DNA of 64,000 nucleotides from Capnocytophaga felis (lineage in GTDB: Bacteria; Bacteroidota; Bacteroidia; Flavobacteriales; Flavobacteriaceae). The translations under genes were made by a program, and so were the position numbers. Shown piece after piece: positions 1-8,900 of the stretch (the first letter of the stretch is position 1; each line of letters starts with the position of its first letter). The stretch is taken from positions 1-64,000 of the forward strand of contig NZ_BLBC01000004.1 of the NCBI RefSeq assembly GCF_009684755.1. Direction: 5' to 3'. The notes beneath the pieces are model-generated. The model ran no database searches. It had not been told where the DNA came from and was given only the letters and a program-made list of their open reading frames with translations.

Positions 1-2
1 TA

Positions 3-110
3 AGAAAAACAAAAGAAAAATATAAAAATTTGTTTATCGATGTTAATGCTCGTGCTGTATTCTACGGAATTTTCTCTAAGGCACCTAAAAAGTTGGTTAC
101 AATAAAATAA
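3..110 (+). CDS. 3' end of an unidentified gene
   Basis: A reading frame is open from the window edge to a TAA at 108-110 and gives about 35 residues ending in SKAPKKLVTIK. Only the C-terminus is present, so no family can be named. It is the only plus-strand coding sign before the accessory island and may be the last core gene on this side. Being short, it could also be chance. Confidence 0.4.
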   Translation, partial: RKTKEKYKNLFIDVNARAVFYGIFSKAPKKLVTIK

Positions 111-335
111 GAATCATTGACAACCCCTCCGTGTTGTGTGTGAAAACAAATAGAAGTGTCTACAACAAACTATAAGCTATAAAAAACACAAATTAAATAC
201 CATGTTTTTAGTCTTTTGTACATCTCAATACATAATTCAACCCTCAAAAAACGTATATTTTATTTTAATTTTGATACTTCTCAATATATAGGTTATAAAA
301 TCATACAATAATCTTGATGTTCAAAAACAAAAAAA

Positions 336-364
336 ATAAGGAAGAAAAATATTTTCTTCCTTAT
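336..364 (-). terminator. Rho-independent terminator after the DUF6261 gene
   Basis: Two perfect 13-bp arms (ataaggaagaaaa and its complement) are separated by 3 nt. Read on the minus strand the hairpin is followed by a T-rich run. It lies 47 bp beyond the stop of the minus-strand gene that ends at 411, so it most likely ends that transcript. Confidence 0.75.
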
Positions 365-410
365 AAAAAACATACGAACTATAAAATAAAAGTGTTCCTT
401 CTTTTTCCTA

Positions 411-1142
411 CTATGCAGAAGCGTTGTTATTATTTGACTTTTTACTTCTCCCGCTGATGTTGCCGTTAATCGTATTGATTATCTGTGTTACCGTGTCAGA
501 AAAGTGCGTAAATGATTCGGGATTGACAAAAGTCGCCGATGTTAAATACGGAATCAATCCCACATTGATTTGCTTTAAGAGTTGCTTTTTAAGGTCGGCA
601 GATTTGGGGCGTTTGCTCTGTGCTGCCATATTCTTCTCATAGGTTAAACGTCGTTGGTCGAAGTCCGCCTGAGCCGTTTTCAGTGATTCGATAGTAGGTG
701 CGATGCCTTCCAATGCCGAAATATCTGCTTGCAGACTTTCTTCGGCAAGGTCTTTCAGAAGTGATTCAATATGAGCCGATTCTACCGAATAGCTTTCGCG
801 GGTAATCTTCACTCCATACTTGGAAAACACAGCATACAGCCGCTCGCCCGATTTACGAAGGCTCTCCACAGGAATGTTAGCGTAACTTTTCAGATATTTA
901 TCAAGCTGGCGAACCAAGTCATCACGAACATCATCGGCTTTATCCACTTCCGAAAGGATTTTATCGCTCTTAATAGCTTGCGACAACTCTTCCGCAAGGA
1001 TTTCTATCTGCCCGAACACAGGTTTTAATATGGGGTCATTAGCAAGACCTACTTCGCTTTTATAAAGCATCACTAATTGCTTGGCGGTATCTGCCATTTC
1101 AGTGATGCGAACAGAAGAATTTAAAATTTTCATATCGTACAC
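411..1142 (-). CDS. DUF6261-like family protein
   Basis: A 243-residue soluble protein, mostly helical and rich in charged residues, with no signal peptide or membrane segment. Its start (MKILNSSVRITEMADTAKQL) and overall pattern fit the DUF6261 family, common in accessory regions of Bacteroidota and of unknown function. Residues about 150-190 look like a coiled coil, and the C-terminus ends in an Asn/Ser-rich tail (SKKSNNNNASA). The start could be ATG at 1142 or at 1133; the second gives the more usual N-terminus. It stands alone, with a terminator behind it and about 1 kb of repeat-rich DNA upstream. Family assignment is from memory of the sequence pattern; function unknown. Confidence 0.7.
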   Translation of the reverse strand: MYDMKILNSSVRITEMADTAKQLVMLYKSEVGLANDPILKPVFGQIEILAEELSQAIKSDKILSEVDKADDVRDDLVRQLDKYLKSYANIPVESLRKSGERLYAVFSKYGVKITRESYSVESAHIESLLKDLAEESLQADISALEGIAPTIESLKTAQADFDQRRLTYEKNMAAQSKRPKSADLKKQLLKQINVGLIPYLTSATFVNPESFTHFSDTVTQIINTINGNISGRSKKSNNNNASA

Positions 1143-1225
1143 AATTTTAAGTTTTTATTCAACTGAAACACTGCAATAATAATGCCAATTTTTATGAATA
1201 TTTTAGAATTGTTTTTAAGCCGCTG

Positions 1226-1289
1226 TGTCATTTCGAGCAAAGTCGAGAAATAATATGAAAAAAAGGCTTCGACTTCGCTCAGCCTGACA
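1226..1289. repeat. Intergenic inverted repeat with TGTCA/TGACA ends
   Basis: The stretch opens with tgtcatttcgagcaaagtcg and closes with cgacttcgctcagcctgaca, so the ends are largely inverted copies. Similar pieces are scattered between genes in many Flavobacteria. A minus-strand frame across it (1130-1423) is a by-product of this repeat, not a gene. Confidence 0.6.
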
Positions 1290-1329
1290 ATAACTATATA
1301 GCTAACTTTATATAATTTGTCTTTTACTT

Positions 1330-1585
1330 CTATTCTTTTGTCTTGAAACATAGTAAACGAATACTTGGAGTTTAGTATGTGATACCAAAAATTCAAGACT
1401 TTGGATACTCTGCTAAAAATCAATTCTCACATACTCCGCTTTCGCGGACTTTGCTAAAAATCTCCGAACTTGCTCCCTTCGGTTACTTCGAACAGCGGAT
1501 ATTTTTCACGCTTCATTCATTGATTTTCTTAACGCTTCGTCTCCAAGGTCGTAAACTCACTCTCAAAAATAACGACAATTTAAAG
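1330..1585. repeat. Divergent third copy of the island's dispersed repeat
   Basis: Scattered blocks match the two long direct repeats at 1824-2145 and 16673-16994: attcaagactttggatac, the aacttgctcc-type block, the acttcgaacag block and cttaacgcttcgtctccaa, all in the same order and orientation. Between the blocks it has diverged, and part is replaced by other sequence. It contains a plus-strand frame (1379-1588) that resembles no protein and is judged non-coding. It shows the repeat is a dispersed family and not just a pair. Confidence 0.6.
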
Positions 1586-1650
1586 TAGATTAGCTAATAA
1601 CCTTACAAAGATTTAATTGAGTTTTACACAATGTTAAATAAGTCCATAAA

Positions 1651-1823
1651 AAATCTGCGAAACCTAAAACACTACTGAAATGAGCTTCGCAGAGTCTGCG
1701 AAAGGAAAAACATTACTGAAACGAACATCGCAGAGTGTGCGAAGGGTAAAACATTGCTGAAACGAATATCACAGAGTTTGCGAAGGTTAAAACTCCAGTG
1801 AGATATGTATCGCAGAATCTGCG
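1651..1823. repeat. 41-bp tandem repeat, about four copies
   Basis: The phrase (g)cagagtctgcg or a close variant ends at 1659, 1700, 1741, 1782 and 1823, a constant 41-bp step. Each unit runs from a taaaacatt.ctgaaa block to the cgcagagtctgcg block. The copies are imperfect. The array abuts the long direct repeat. One more unit sits at about 16634-16672, where it cuts into the integrase gene. The spacer-free layout and sequence drift argue against CRISPR. Confidence 0.85.
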
Positions 1824-2145
1824 ATGAGGAAATCAATGCTGTTTTAATAAAAAATGAATTTAGTGAAGCTTAAAACACTGGGGAAATGGGTTGTGTATAA
1901 TTTTATTTATACTTTTGTCTTGAAACAAAAGTATCAAAAATTCAAGGCTTTGGATACTTCGCTAAAAAATAGCTGTGTTTTCTAAATTTTCCAAACTTGC
2001 TCCTTGCAGTCACTTCGAACAGTGGAAAATTCTTAACGAAAACACAACTATTTTTCTTAACGCTTCGTCTCCAATGCCGTTGGCTCACCCTTGAAGTTGG
2101 TGGTGCTTGATTTGGTGAAAGACAAAATGCTGGTGAAATGAGCTT
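1824..2145. repeat. Long direct repeat, left copy
   Basis: About 322 bp that match 16673-16994 in the same orientation at a constant offset of 14,849 bp, with no indel and some twenty substitutions by eye. It includes acttttgtcttgaaacaaaa and the run ctgtgttttctaaattttcc. No convincing protein is encoded. Together with the right copy it brackets the mobilizable element and its cargo. Confidence 0.9.
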
Positions 2146-2173
2146 AGTTGAATTGATTAATTCTGTTAAGTAG

Positions 2174-2925
2174 TTATGATGTGCCAGCTAACTTCATTAC
2201 CGAATTTGCTAATCTTCTTTCTTTTTTAACTCCCGTTGTATAATATCTTTCGTCTATTCCAAAAAGTAAATTTTTCAAATCATCCTCATTACCTATACTA
2301 AACTTTTTATTCTCTTCCGAATATTCTAAATTAGGACAATATTCTTTAATATAATTATGTATTTGAAGCACCTCTTCCTGACTTAAAGTAGAAAGTATTT
2401 CGGACACTAATGCTATTCTTTGCCTGTTTGATTTATTGACTTTGCTTTTGTTAAAACCATTATGTAGTGATATGAAATCATTGTTTAAAAAAGATTTTGT
2501 TTCCTCATCAGTAGCCTCTTTATATAATTTGATAAGATTTGGAAATATATTCTTGGCATCAATTACCTTTCTAAAATACAAAGTATCTGTCGATTTTTTA
2601 TAGATTGCATCTGGATTTTTTTTAAGATAATTATAGGCTCATCTTTCTTTATCTCAGGTTCTCCATTTAATGAAAACCATCTTTTGTTGATAATATTACT
2701 ATATGTAAACCTTTGAAAACAAAAATAATCATCATCTTGGTATGCACAAAAATATTTTATTTTATCATATTCATTATTTCTTATTTGATGATGTTCTGCA
2801 CTATTGAAATCTTGTTTTAAAAATTCGATAGCATATTCAGTTGTATTAAAATGTGTAATACCAAACCATTCTTCTTCAAAACAAATCCATACTGATTTAC
2901 AGTAGATTGTGATCACATGGCACAA
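2174..2925 (-). pseudogene. KwaB-like (DUF4868-type) gene with a frameshift
   Basis: Two minus-strand frames join into one protein if one A is added to a run of eight (plus-strand T at 2616-2623). The joined reading passes through DEPIIILKK, NPDAIYKKSTDTLYFRKV and on to the C-terminus. The second half parallels the kwaB gene at 17137-17970: LYFRKVIDAKNIF against FYFKSYANANKII, YKEATDEETKSFL against FQEASEVMIEEFA, and LLFGIDERYYTTGVKKERRL against ILCFLNEQYYIGLITGKKFR. I infer a KwaB-family protein without a kwaA partner nearby. The N-terminus is uncertain: the frame opens with TTG at 2925 or GTG at 2916, and the N-terminal domain looks short. The shift may be a true mutation, a sequencing error in a homopolymer, or a slippage site. 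Confidence 0.6.
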
Positions 2926-2969
2926 ATATGATTTCTGAAATCGATTACAAACAATCGGTTGTATTATCT

Positions 2970-3482
2970 TTATTGCTCTGCTTTTTCAAGTTCTATTCGA
3001 GCTGTGAGCTCTTCTTGGTATGTGGTCATAAACTTGTTTAAGTCCATAAAAACATACCCAACCAAACGATAGAACAGATTCTTGTATTCTATCGTTTCTG
3101 TTGCAGTGAATAGAGTTTTACCACCTTCCATCGGTTCGAATGTTGCTTGCCATTCTCCTGTAAACATTTTACTATCCATCTCAAAACTGTAGAAAGAATG
3201 CGGTCTCTTCTCAAGTGTCTTAAAACGAATTGTTACACCATGGGTAGTCTCTTCCCATTCTTCAATATCCCCTTGGGTACGGATGATCTCCAAATCATCC
3301 AAAGAACTTCTATAATGCCAATCTTGATTGTTGGTCACGATAGCAAAAACGACATCAACAGGGGCATTCAAAATGCACTGTTTTGTCTCCGTTCTGATTC
3401 TCGGCAGAAGTGTTTCTATGAGCACGACAACCAATACAAGCAATAAAAGACCGCTCAATATTATGTACAACACATTCTTCAC
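2970..3482 (-). CDS. SRPBCC-type (START-like) membrane-anchored protein
   Basis: A 170-residue protein with one N-terminal membrane segment (about residues 4-25, LYIILSGLLLLVLVVVLIET), followed by a domain patterned like SRPBCC/polyketide-cyclase folds (ILNAPVDVVFAIVTNNQDWH, then alternating strands with GEWQATFEPMEGGKTLFTAT). Such domains bind hydrophobic ligands; no ligand can be named here. The start is a GTG at 3482, only 3 nt after the stop of the broken AlbA-type remnant, so the two were once co-transcribed. A short gene-free stretch separates it from the KwaB-like pseudogene. Cargo of the island; specific role unknown. Confidence 0.65.
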   Translation of the reverse strand: MKNVLYIILSGLLLLVLVVVLIETLLPRIRTETKQCILNAPVDVVFAIVTNNQDWHYRSSLDDLEIIRTQGDIEEWEETTHGVTIRFKTLEKRPHSFYSFEMDSKMFTGEWQATFEPMEGGKTLFTATETIEYKNLFYRLVGYVFMDLNKFMTTYQEELTARIELEKAEQ

Positions 3483-3485
3483 GTT

Positions 3486-3984
3486 CTATTTGATTATTAC
3501 CCACTTTCCAGCCTTTGTAGAGCCTTCGTGCTTGATAACTCCTTCTTTAACCATCCTCCTAAGATAATAACGAATACTGTCTTCCGTTCTGTTTAACCTT
3601 TTTGCTAAATCCTTCCTTGTAACTTGCGGAAAGTTTTTTATTTCATCCAATATTTCATCCTCTATATTTCTTGGGTCTTTCTTGGGCTTTTCTTGGGTCT
3701 TTCCTGTGCTTTTCTTGGGTAGTTTCTCTTCCAAAGCCTTCTTCAAAATACTTTTTAGAAACGTTCTCAACTACTCGAAAAGCTGTAATCAATGAAAAAT
3801 CAAAAGAGGCTTGCCCGTTACCGTTTTCTTCCAACTCCTTCTGAACTCGGTAGACTCCACGGCTGAATCGGTTTACATAGCCCAAGACTTTCATAGCTTC
3901 GGCAATAAAGGGATTCCGATAATCGCTCACATTGGGGAAATTGTCGGTTGCAGAAGTTCCTTTTTCATTATCATAATTTTCCTG
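3486..3984 (-). pseudogene. Remnant of an AlbA/HATPase_c_4-type ATP-binding protein
   Basis: Two overlapping frames together give the C-terminal third of a protein like the intact gene at 4597-5943. The first frame (from a stop at 3985-3987) carries DYRNPFIAEAMKVLGYVNRF and VYRVQKELEENGN, typical of the end of the HATPase_c_4 domain. The second carries a winged-helix tail (ILDEIKNFPQVTRKDLAKRL, then DSIRYYLRRMVKEGVIKHEG). They join by a frameshift somewhere in the charged linker at about 3655-3775. The AlbA part and most of the ATPase part are missing at the 5' end. No usable start codon leads the first frame. Dead gene, probably left after a recombination that placed the GNAT gene upstream. 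Confidence 0.7.
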
Positions 3985-4027
3985 TTATCTCCATATGTAA
4001 TATCAGGTAATCTTTACCCATCTATCT

Positions 4028-4483
4028 TCATTTCAACTCTTTCCTCAACATAATCATATCTTTTAGTATTATCCCATTTTCGTAAATTGGCTGGGCATAA
4101 TTCTCTAGAAAAAAGTTTTCTTTTATCGCATACTTCGAATAACCATTCTTCTCGTAAAATTGAATCTGTTTTGTTCCGCAATCAGCTGTGCCGACAATAA
4201 TGGTTATATAACCACCTTTTCTGGCAATTTCTTCTGCTTTTTTCAGAATCCAGCTACCCAGCCCTTTCCCCTGATATGCAGGAGAGATAGCTATGTTTTT
4301 TATTTCAGTCGTTTGTTTATCTACTGGCAACAGACATATCACACCTACTATTTTTCCCTGTTGTTTTGCTATGTAAACATCTGAATAAGGAAGATACTTG
4401 TTTATAGCTGCAACTGTTTCGTCTGCTAACAGAAGTAGATTATAGGGGTAACACTTTTCTATTCTACTGAAGATAAAGTCCAT
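4028..4483 (-). CDS. GNAT family N-acetyltransferase
   Basis: A 151-residue single-domain protein, usual size for a GNAT. The acetyl-CoA loop is visible as ISPAYQGKGLGSWILKKAEE (Q-x-x-G-x-G/A pattern), preceded by the beta-4 strand GVICLLPV and followed by the late strand QIQFYEKNGYSKYAI. Such enzymes move an acetyl group from acetyl-CoA to an amine; the substrate cannot be told. The ATG at 4483 fits the domain start. It stands between the intact AlbA-type gene and the AlbA-type remnant, on the same strand, and is probably cargo rather than part of the defence operon. Confidence 0.85.
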   Translation of the reverse strand: MDFIFSRIEKCYPYNLLLLADETVAAINKYLPYSDVYIAKQQGKIVGVICLLPVDKQTTEIKNIAISPAYQGKGLGSWILKKAEEIARKGGYITIIVGTADCGTKQIQFYEKNGYSKYAIKENFFLENYAQPIYENGIILKDMIMLRKELK

Positions 4484-4596
4484 TGTATTTCTTATGGTTG
4501 AAACTGATCTGCCGATTATTTTTAACTCTTTTCTTATATTGACAATAATTACGAAGATATTATTTCATTGTACTACTGAATCTCTTATAAATGAGG

Positions 4597-5943
4597 TTAA
4601 GGGAACAATTTAACTTTTAACTGCTTGCCCAATACTGTCAGCCGATATTTTTGCAGACTACTATTAGGTTTATTGGGGATAGTCATTTCTATAAATCCTT
4701 GTTCTAATGCAGGCTTTAAATAATTTGAACGGAAATTTTCTCTATGAGAAAGACCCAATTTTTCTTGTATCTCTTGCCTATCCATCTCCTTGCTCATTAT
4801 CCTAACCAGTTCTTTAACTTGCTCGGTTACTTGCTCGGTTACTTGCTCGGTTACTTGCTCGGTTACTTGCTCGGACACTGGAAATATCATTCGTAAAAAG
4901 TTCTCTGTAAACTTGAAACATTCTTTTCCGTAACTGTTCAAAATACGTGGGACACCAGACCCTAAGTGTTCTACTAAATCTAAATCTCGAAATACGCGCA
5001 TTAATTCTTTATTGCGTGGCACCGAATAGCCTTCAAAGAACTCCTTCTCTGTCATGCCTTGTGGCAAACTGCCAAATGATGTAATCTCAATTCTATCATC
5101 AAAGAACTCAAATTTAGGTGGCACTTCCGAGGTATAATCGTTATGAACAATGGCATTAATCACAGCTTCACGCAAAGCGACAGGGTTCCATAATTTTGTT
5201 TCTTTCCGTTCTTTGGGTGTGATTTTTGCCAGTGTTTTATTTTCGACTTCAATTTTATCCAATACTTGTTTGGTTGCCTTTATTAACGAACAATACCCAT
5301 ACTCGTTGTTTTCTGTCAAGTCAACACGATCAAATCCATTGTATTTTGCCACTTTCACAGATATTCCATTGGCATCAGCCAATAAGTATGCTACATAATT
5401 GTATTCGCCTTCTTCTGTAATCAGCTCCAAATTGGACGTAAACTGCTGATTTAGTGTTTTCCCTGATCCCTCGTAGTATATCTTAAGTTGCTCAAAAGTA
5501 AGGTTCTGGTTTGGAGACTTGATTTTGCCAATGGAGTTCCGAGTACGTTTGGCAAATAGAGATTCTATCATCTTTACGGACATTGGTTCAGCAGAAGTAC
5601 CGACACGAATGAATGTGCCTCTTTCCGACATCCCAAGTTTCTTGATATAGTACGGCTTTTCCGTTCCACTTGCCAGAGTAATCTTGATCACGTTCTTTGA
5701 ATCAACACCTTCTACTGAGACATCAAATAATCCCATACATGATGGCATAATGTTATTCTTCAGTCGATCTTTGATTTTGAGCATATCACCATCAATATCT
5801 GAAACGCCAACAGCTTTCCCTGTTTTGTCGATTCCAATATAAATTACGCCTCCTTCGTGATAATTCAGAAAAGCGATTGCCTCTTTTTCCAAATCATCTA
5901 TAAGTTCTTGTTTGTATTCTATACGGTTGGTTTCAGAATTCAT
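4597..5943 (-). CDS. AlbA_2 (Schlafen-fold) / HATPase_c_4 ATP-binding protein
   Basis: A 448-residue protein. Residues about 4-125 form an AlbA_2 domain (ETNRIEYKQEL, AFLNYHEGGVIYIGIDKTGK), a Schlafen-like nucleic-acid-binding fold. Residues about 250-365 form the HATPase_c_4 domain (LREAVINAIVHNDYTS, then DDRIEITSFGSLPQGMT and LVEHLGSGVPRIL). The tail from about 380 is a winged helix. Between them lies a TEQV run coded by a 12-bp tandem repeat. Such proteins often accompany mobile elements and are thought to act as regulators or in defence; this is not proven. The start lies 26 bp behind the helicase stop, the same strand and a similar gap as between the XRE gene and the helicase, so the three probably form an operon. 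Confidence 0.85.
   Translation of the reverse strand: MNSETNRIEYKQELIDDLEKEAIAFLNYHEGGVIYIGIDKTGKAVGVSDIDGDMLKIKDRLKNNIMPSCMGLFDVSVEGVDSKNVIKITLASGTEKPYYIKKLGMSERGTFIRVGTSAEPMSVKMIESLFAKRTRNSIGKIKSPNQNLTFEQLKIYYEGSGKTLNQQFTSNLELITEEGEYNYVAYLLADANGISVKVAKYNGFDRVDLTENNEYGYCSLIKATKQVLDKIEVENKTLAKITPKERKETKLWNPVALREAVINAIVHNDYTSEVPPKFEFFDDRIEITSFGSLPQGMTEKEFFEGYSVPRNKELMRVFRDLDLVEHLGSGVPRILNSYGKECFKFTENFLRMIFPVSEQVTEQVTEQVTEQVTEQVKELVRIMSKEMDRQEIQEKLGLSHRENFRSNYLKPALEQGFIEMTIPNKPNSSLQKYRLTVLGKQLKVKLFP
4817..4874 (-). repeat. 12-bp in-frame tandem repeat coding TEQV units
   Basis: Plus-strand acttgctcggtt is repeated four times exactly, with a fifth partial copy. Because the unit is 12 bp, gain or loss of copies keeps the frame and changes the number of Thr-Glu-Gln-Val blocks (now four, after an initial SEQV). 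Slippage would alter only the linker between the ATPase domain and the winged helix. Confidence 0.9.
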
Positions 5944-5969
5944 ATATAATATTCGTTATTGATACAAAA

Positions 5970-8900
5970 TCAAATATTTGAATAAACAACTAATTCAACA
6001 TTGCCCAAAGTGTGAAGATAATGATGTGTGTTCCCTAAAAGCTGTAAAATATCCATAGATGCATTCGCCTTACTTAAAGCAGGTTGAACAATGTAAATAT
6101 GAAATTTTGTTTCTTTTTTCCATTTCGCAGCCATTAAAACGTTCTCTAAATCTTCTTCTGTTCCTTTTATGAATCGGCTACAAATTATTCCATTTAATGA
6201 TTTTTCTTTGCGTTTGAATAAATGGTCAAAGAAATCCTTTCCCTTTCTGAATTTGTATTTCCAATTCAATGATTTTTGGGCTTGCCCGCAAACATGATAG
6301 AAATTATTAATATCATTACTTACTCTCCCTCCTATAGCTCCTTTTAAGTGAAACAAATGGATTTCTATATGTGTTGGCAGGTCTTTTATACCTACAATAT
6401 CTGCAATTTCTCCTTTTCCATCATCATCGTAAACAATATCAAAGTCATTTCTGATTTTGTTTATAAAGTAATACTGAATGGAATCTTGAACATATGGAGC
6501 AATGTCTTGAGATTCACGTCTCAAATTTACTCCTGCCCAATTATCTGTAATGATGTTGTCTAAAGGAATGACATCTGCTTCCATTTTTTCTTTGATATAG
6601 TTGTTTTGGAAAAGTTGAGAGCCGTCCGCGAACCAGATAGTAGGAGCAAATTCTTGTAAGAAACTTTCTATTGACTGTTGAGTTCCTCCATGGAAAACAA
6701 CAGCATCGATATTCGTCCTTTTTATTATTCTGTAATAAGGAATATCTTGATTCGTGGCTCCAAGTTCTATCTCAAAAATAATTCTAACATCAGAAGTATC
6801 AAATGAGAATTGTAATGGATTTGCCACATCATCTTCGACAATATTTAATTCAGAATTTGATAAATCATACGAGTTTCCATCAATCCGTATTTCAAATCTT
6901 GTTTCTGAAAAATCATACATATCAGGGTGCCAATCAACCATTATAGGAAGAATGTTCGGTCTGGAAACAATTTTCTCTATCTTCAGGGTATTTTGAAGTA
7001 CAATATTAGGATCTATATTTTCATTAGAGATTGTATCTCCAATGTTTTTACACCAACTGGCTAATTCATTCAGATTTCCCCTTAAATAAGACCATATTTT
7101 CCCACTTACAGAGCATCCAAGCGATATTTTTTCGCCTTCTTTATATCCAACTCCAAAAAAGTTGTTTTTTATTATAGTTCCTTGTTCTAAAGACTTAATC
7201 CCATCTTGTACTGCTTTTCCTATGAAGTTTTGAAATGTGACATCTTGACCAAAGCCCTTTCGTGCTCCGACATTAAACAATGTGAGCCTTTTTACATCAT
7301 GAAAGACTCTAAAAACATTCATTCCTGTTATTTTACTTTTGCTGGCTTGAGTATTGAAAACCGCTTCAATTAGTTTGTCTTTAGATAAGCCTTTAATGGA
7401 AGTATTCACGAATATACGATTCACATTGGGTCGTAAATCCCAATAAACTATGATAATATCCCATTGCAGATTTTTTACCACTTCAAAATTACCCCAATCC
7501 ACATTACTTATCTTGCCCAAAATAATAACCAAGGTATTATTACTGTTATCGCTATATTGATGTTCGTAAGTATCCAGATTAGATATTCCTTCTTTCCAAT
7601 TTAAAGGATTCCATTCGGTACTGTTATTATTATATATTACCGTGCTCAATGCTGGACGAATGCTTTGGAATGGTATTTTTGATTTGTCAAGATGCCCGAA
7701 TCTATCTAAGAAGTTTCTAAAATCTATTTCTTTTTGAGTTGCATTCTCATTCAATCGGGGTAAAATTAGATTCCAGTCAGCATTTTTGGCGTATAACTCG
7801 TCCAGTTCTTCATGAATGGGAGGATATGCAATATTAGTGATAAAACTGGCGTTCCCCAATTCACTATAGGAAGTCCTTGTGAAACGACCAATAAATTGAA
7901 GGGTAATAGGTAAACTTTGCCTTTCATCATGTATTGCAGCTATTTTTAAGTTAGGCAAGTCGAATCCTTCACCTAACATGTTTACACAAACAATAATAGA
8001 ATGCTCTCCTCTTTTGATAGCCTCAATCTTTTTATCCAATCCACCAATATTTGTATAAACCATCACGGGATTGAGGTCTTCATACTGTTTGTAGTGTTCG
8101 AAAACCTCTTTTGCTCTGATTTTATCTCTACATCGAGCCATGATTATGTGATTATAACCATTAGCAATATCTTCTCTAAGTTGTTGAACGGCTCTCTCTG
8201 CTATTTTCTTATCCGCAAGTTTGCGATTATATTCCCTTATGGGCAAATAGTTTATCTGCTTATAATATCTTTGTTCCTGTGCTTTGCGAAGAGAAAAATT
8301 GAAAATTATTTTGCCTTGTAAATTCTTTCCATCATTTCTGTATGGAGTTGCCGTAAATAGAAACACTTTTTCTTTATCAAAACGGTCAATCAACTCTTTC
8401 CATGTTTGCGCTTCCGAATGATGAGCTTCGTCAACAAATAAATGAGAAAATTCTTGAGAATATAACGTTTTTGCCTCTGCTGTGCTATCCGTTAAAATAT
8501 CCATTGTTGTAACTACAACATTTACTCTTGATATGAAATCGCGAAGAATTGCTATATCTGTAATACCGCTATTCATAATCCCGACAATGGGATTATGACA
8601 ATCTTCATCAACGATTCCATATTCTTTAAGTAATCCGAGAGTAATGAATTTTTCTGAAATTTGTGTTCGCAATGAATCGGAAGGGACAGAAACTAATAGT
8701 TTTTTGCATTTGTTTGAAATAAGGGTTGCTAACATTGTTTCTGTTTTACCTGTCCCTGTAGGCATTACTACAATTCCTTTGTCTTCTGGATTTTGCAAAT
8801 GGCTCAAAATAGAATACAAAGCTCCCATCTGGGGAGGGCGTAAACCTTTTATATTATTTGCCTCATCTTCTTGAATAAATTTGAACTTGTTTCCCCAAGA

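Noticed and set aside
1130-1588. Small genes on either strand
   Set aside because: Frames at 1130-1423 and 1379-1588 lie in dispersed repeats and give sequences unlike any protein.
1651-1823. CRISPR array
   Set aside because: The 41-bp period is filled by one repeating unit that drifts along its whole length, so there is no repeat-spacer division.
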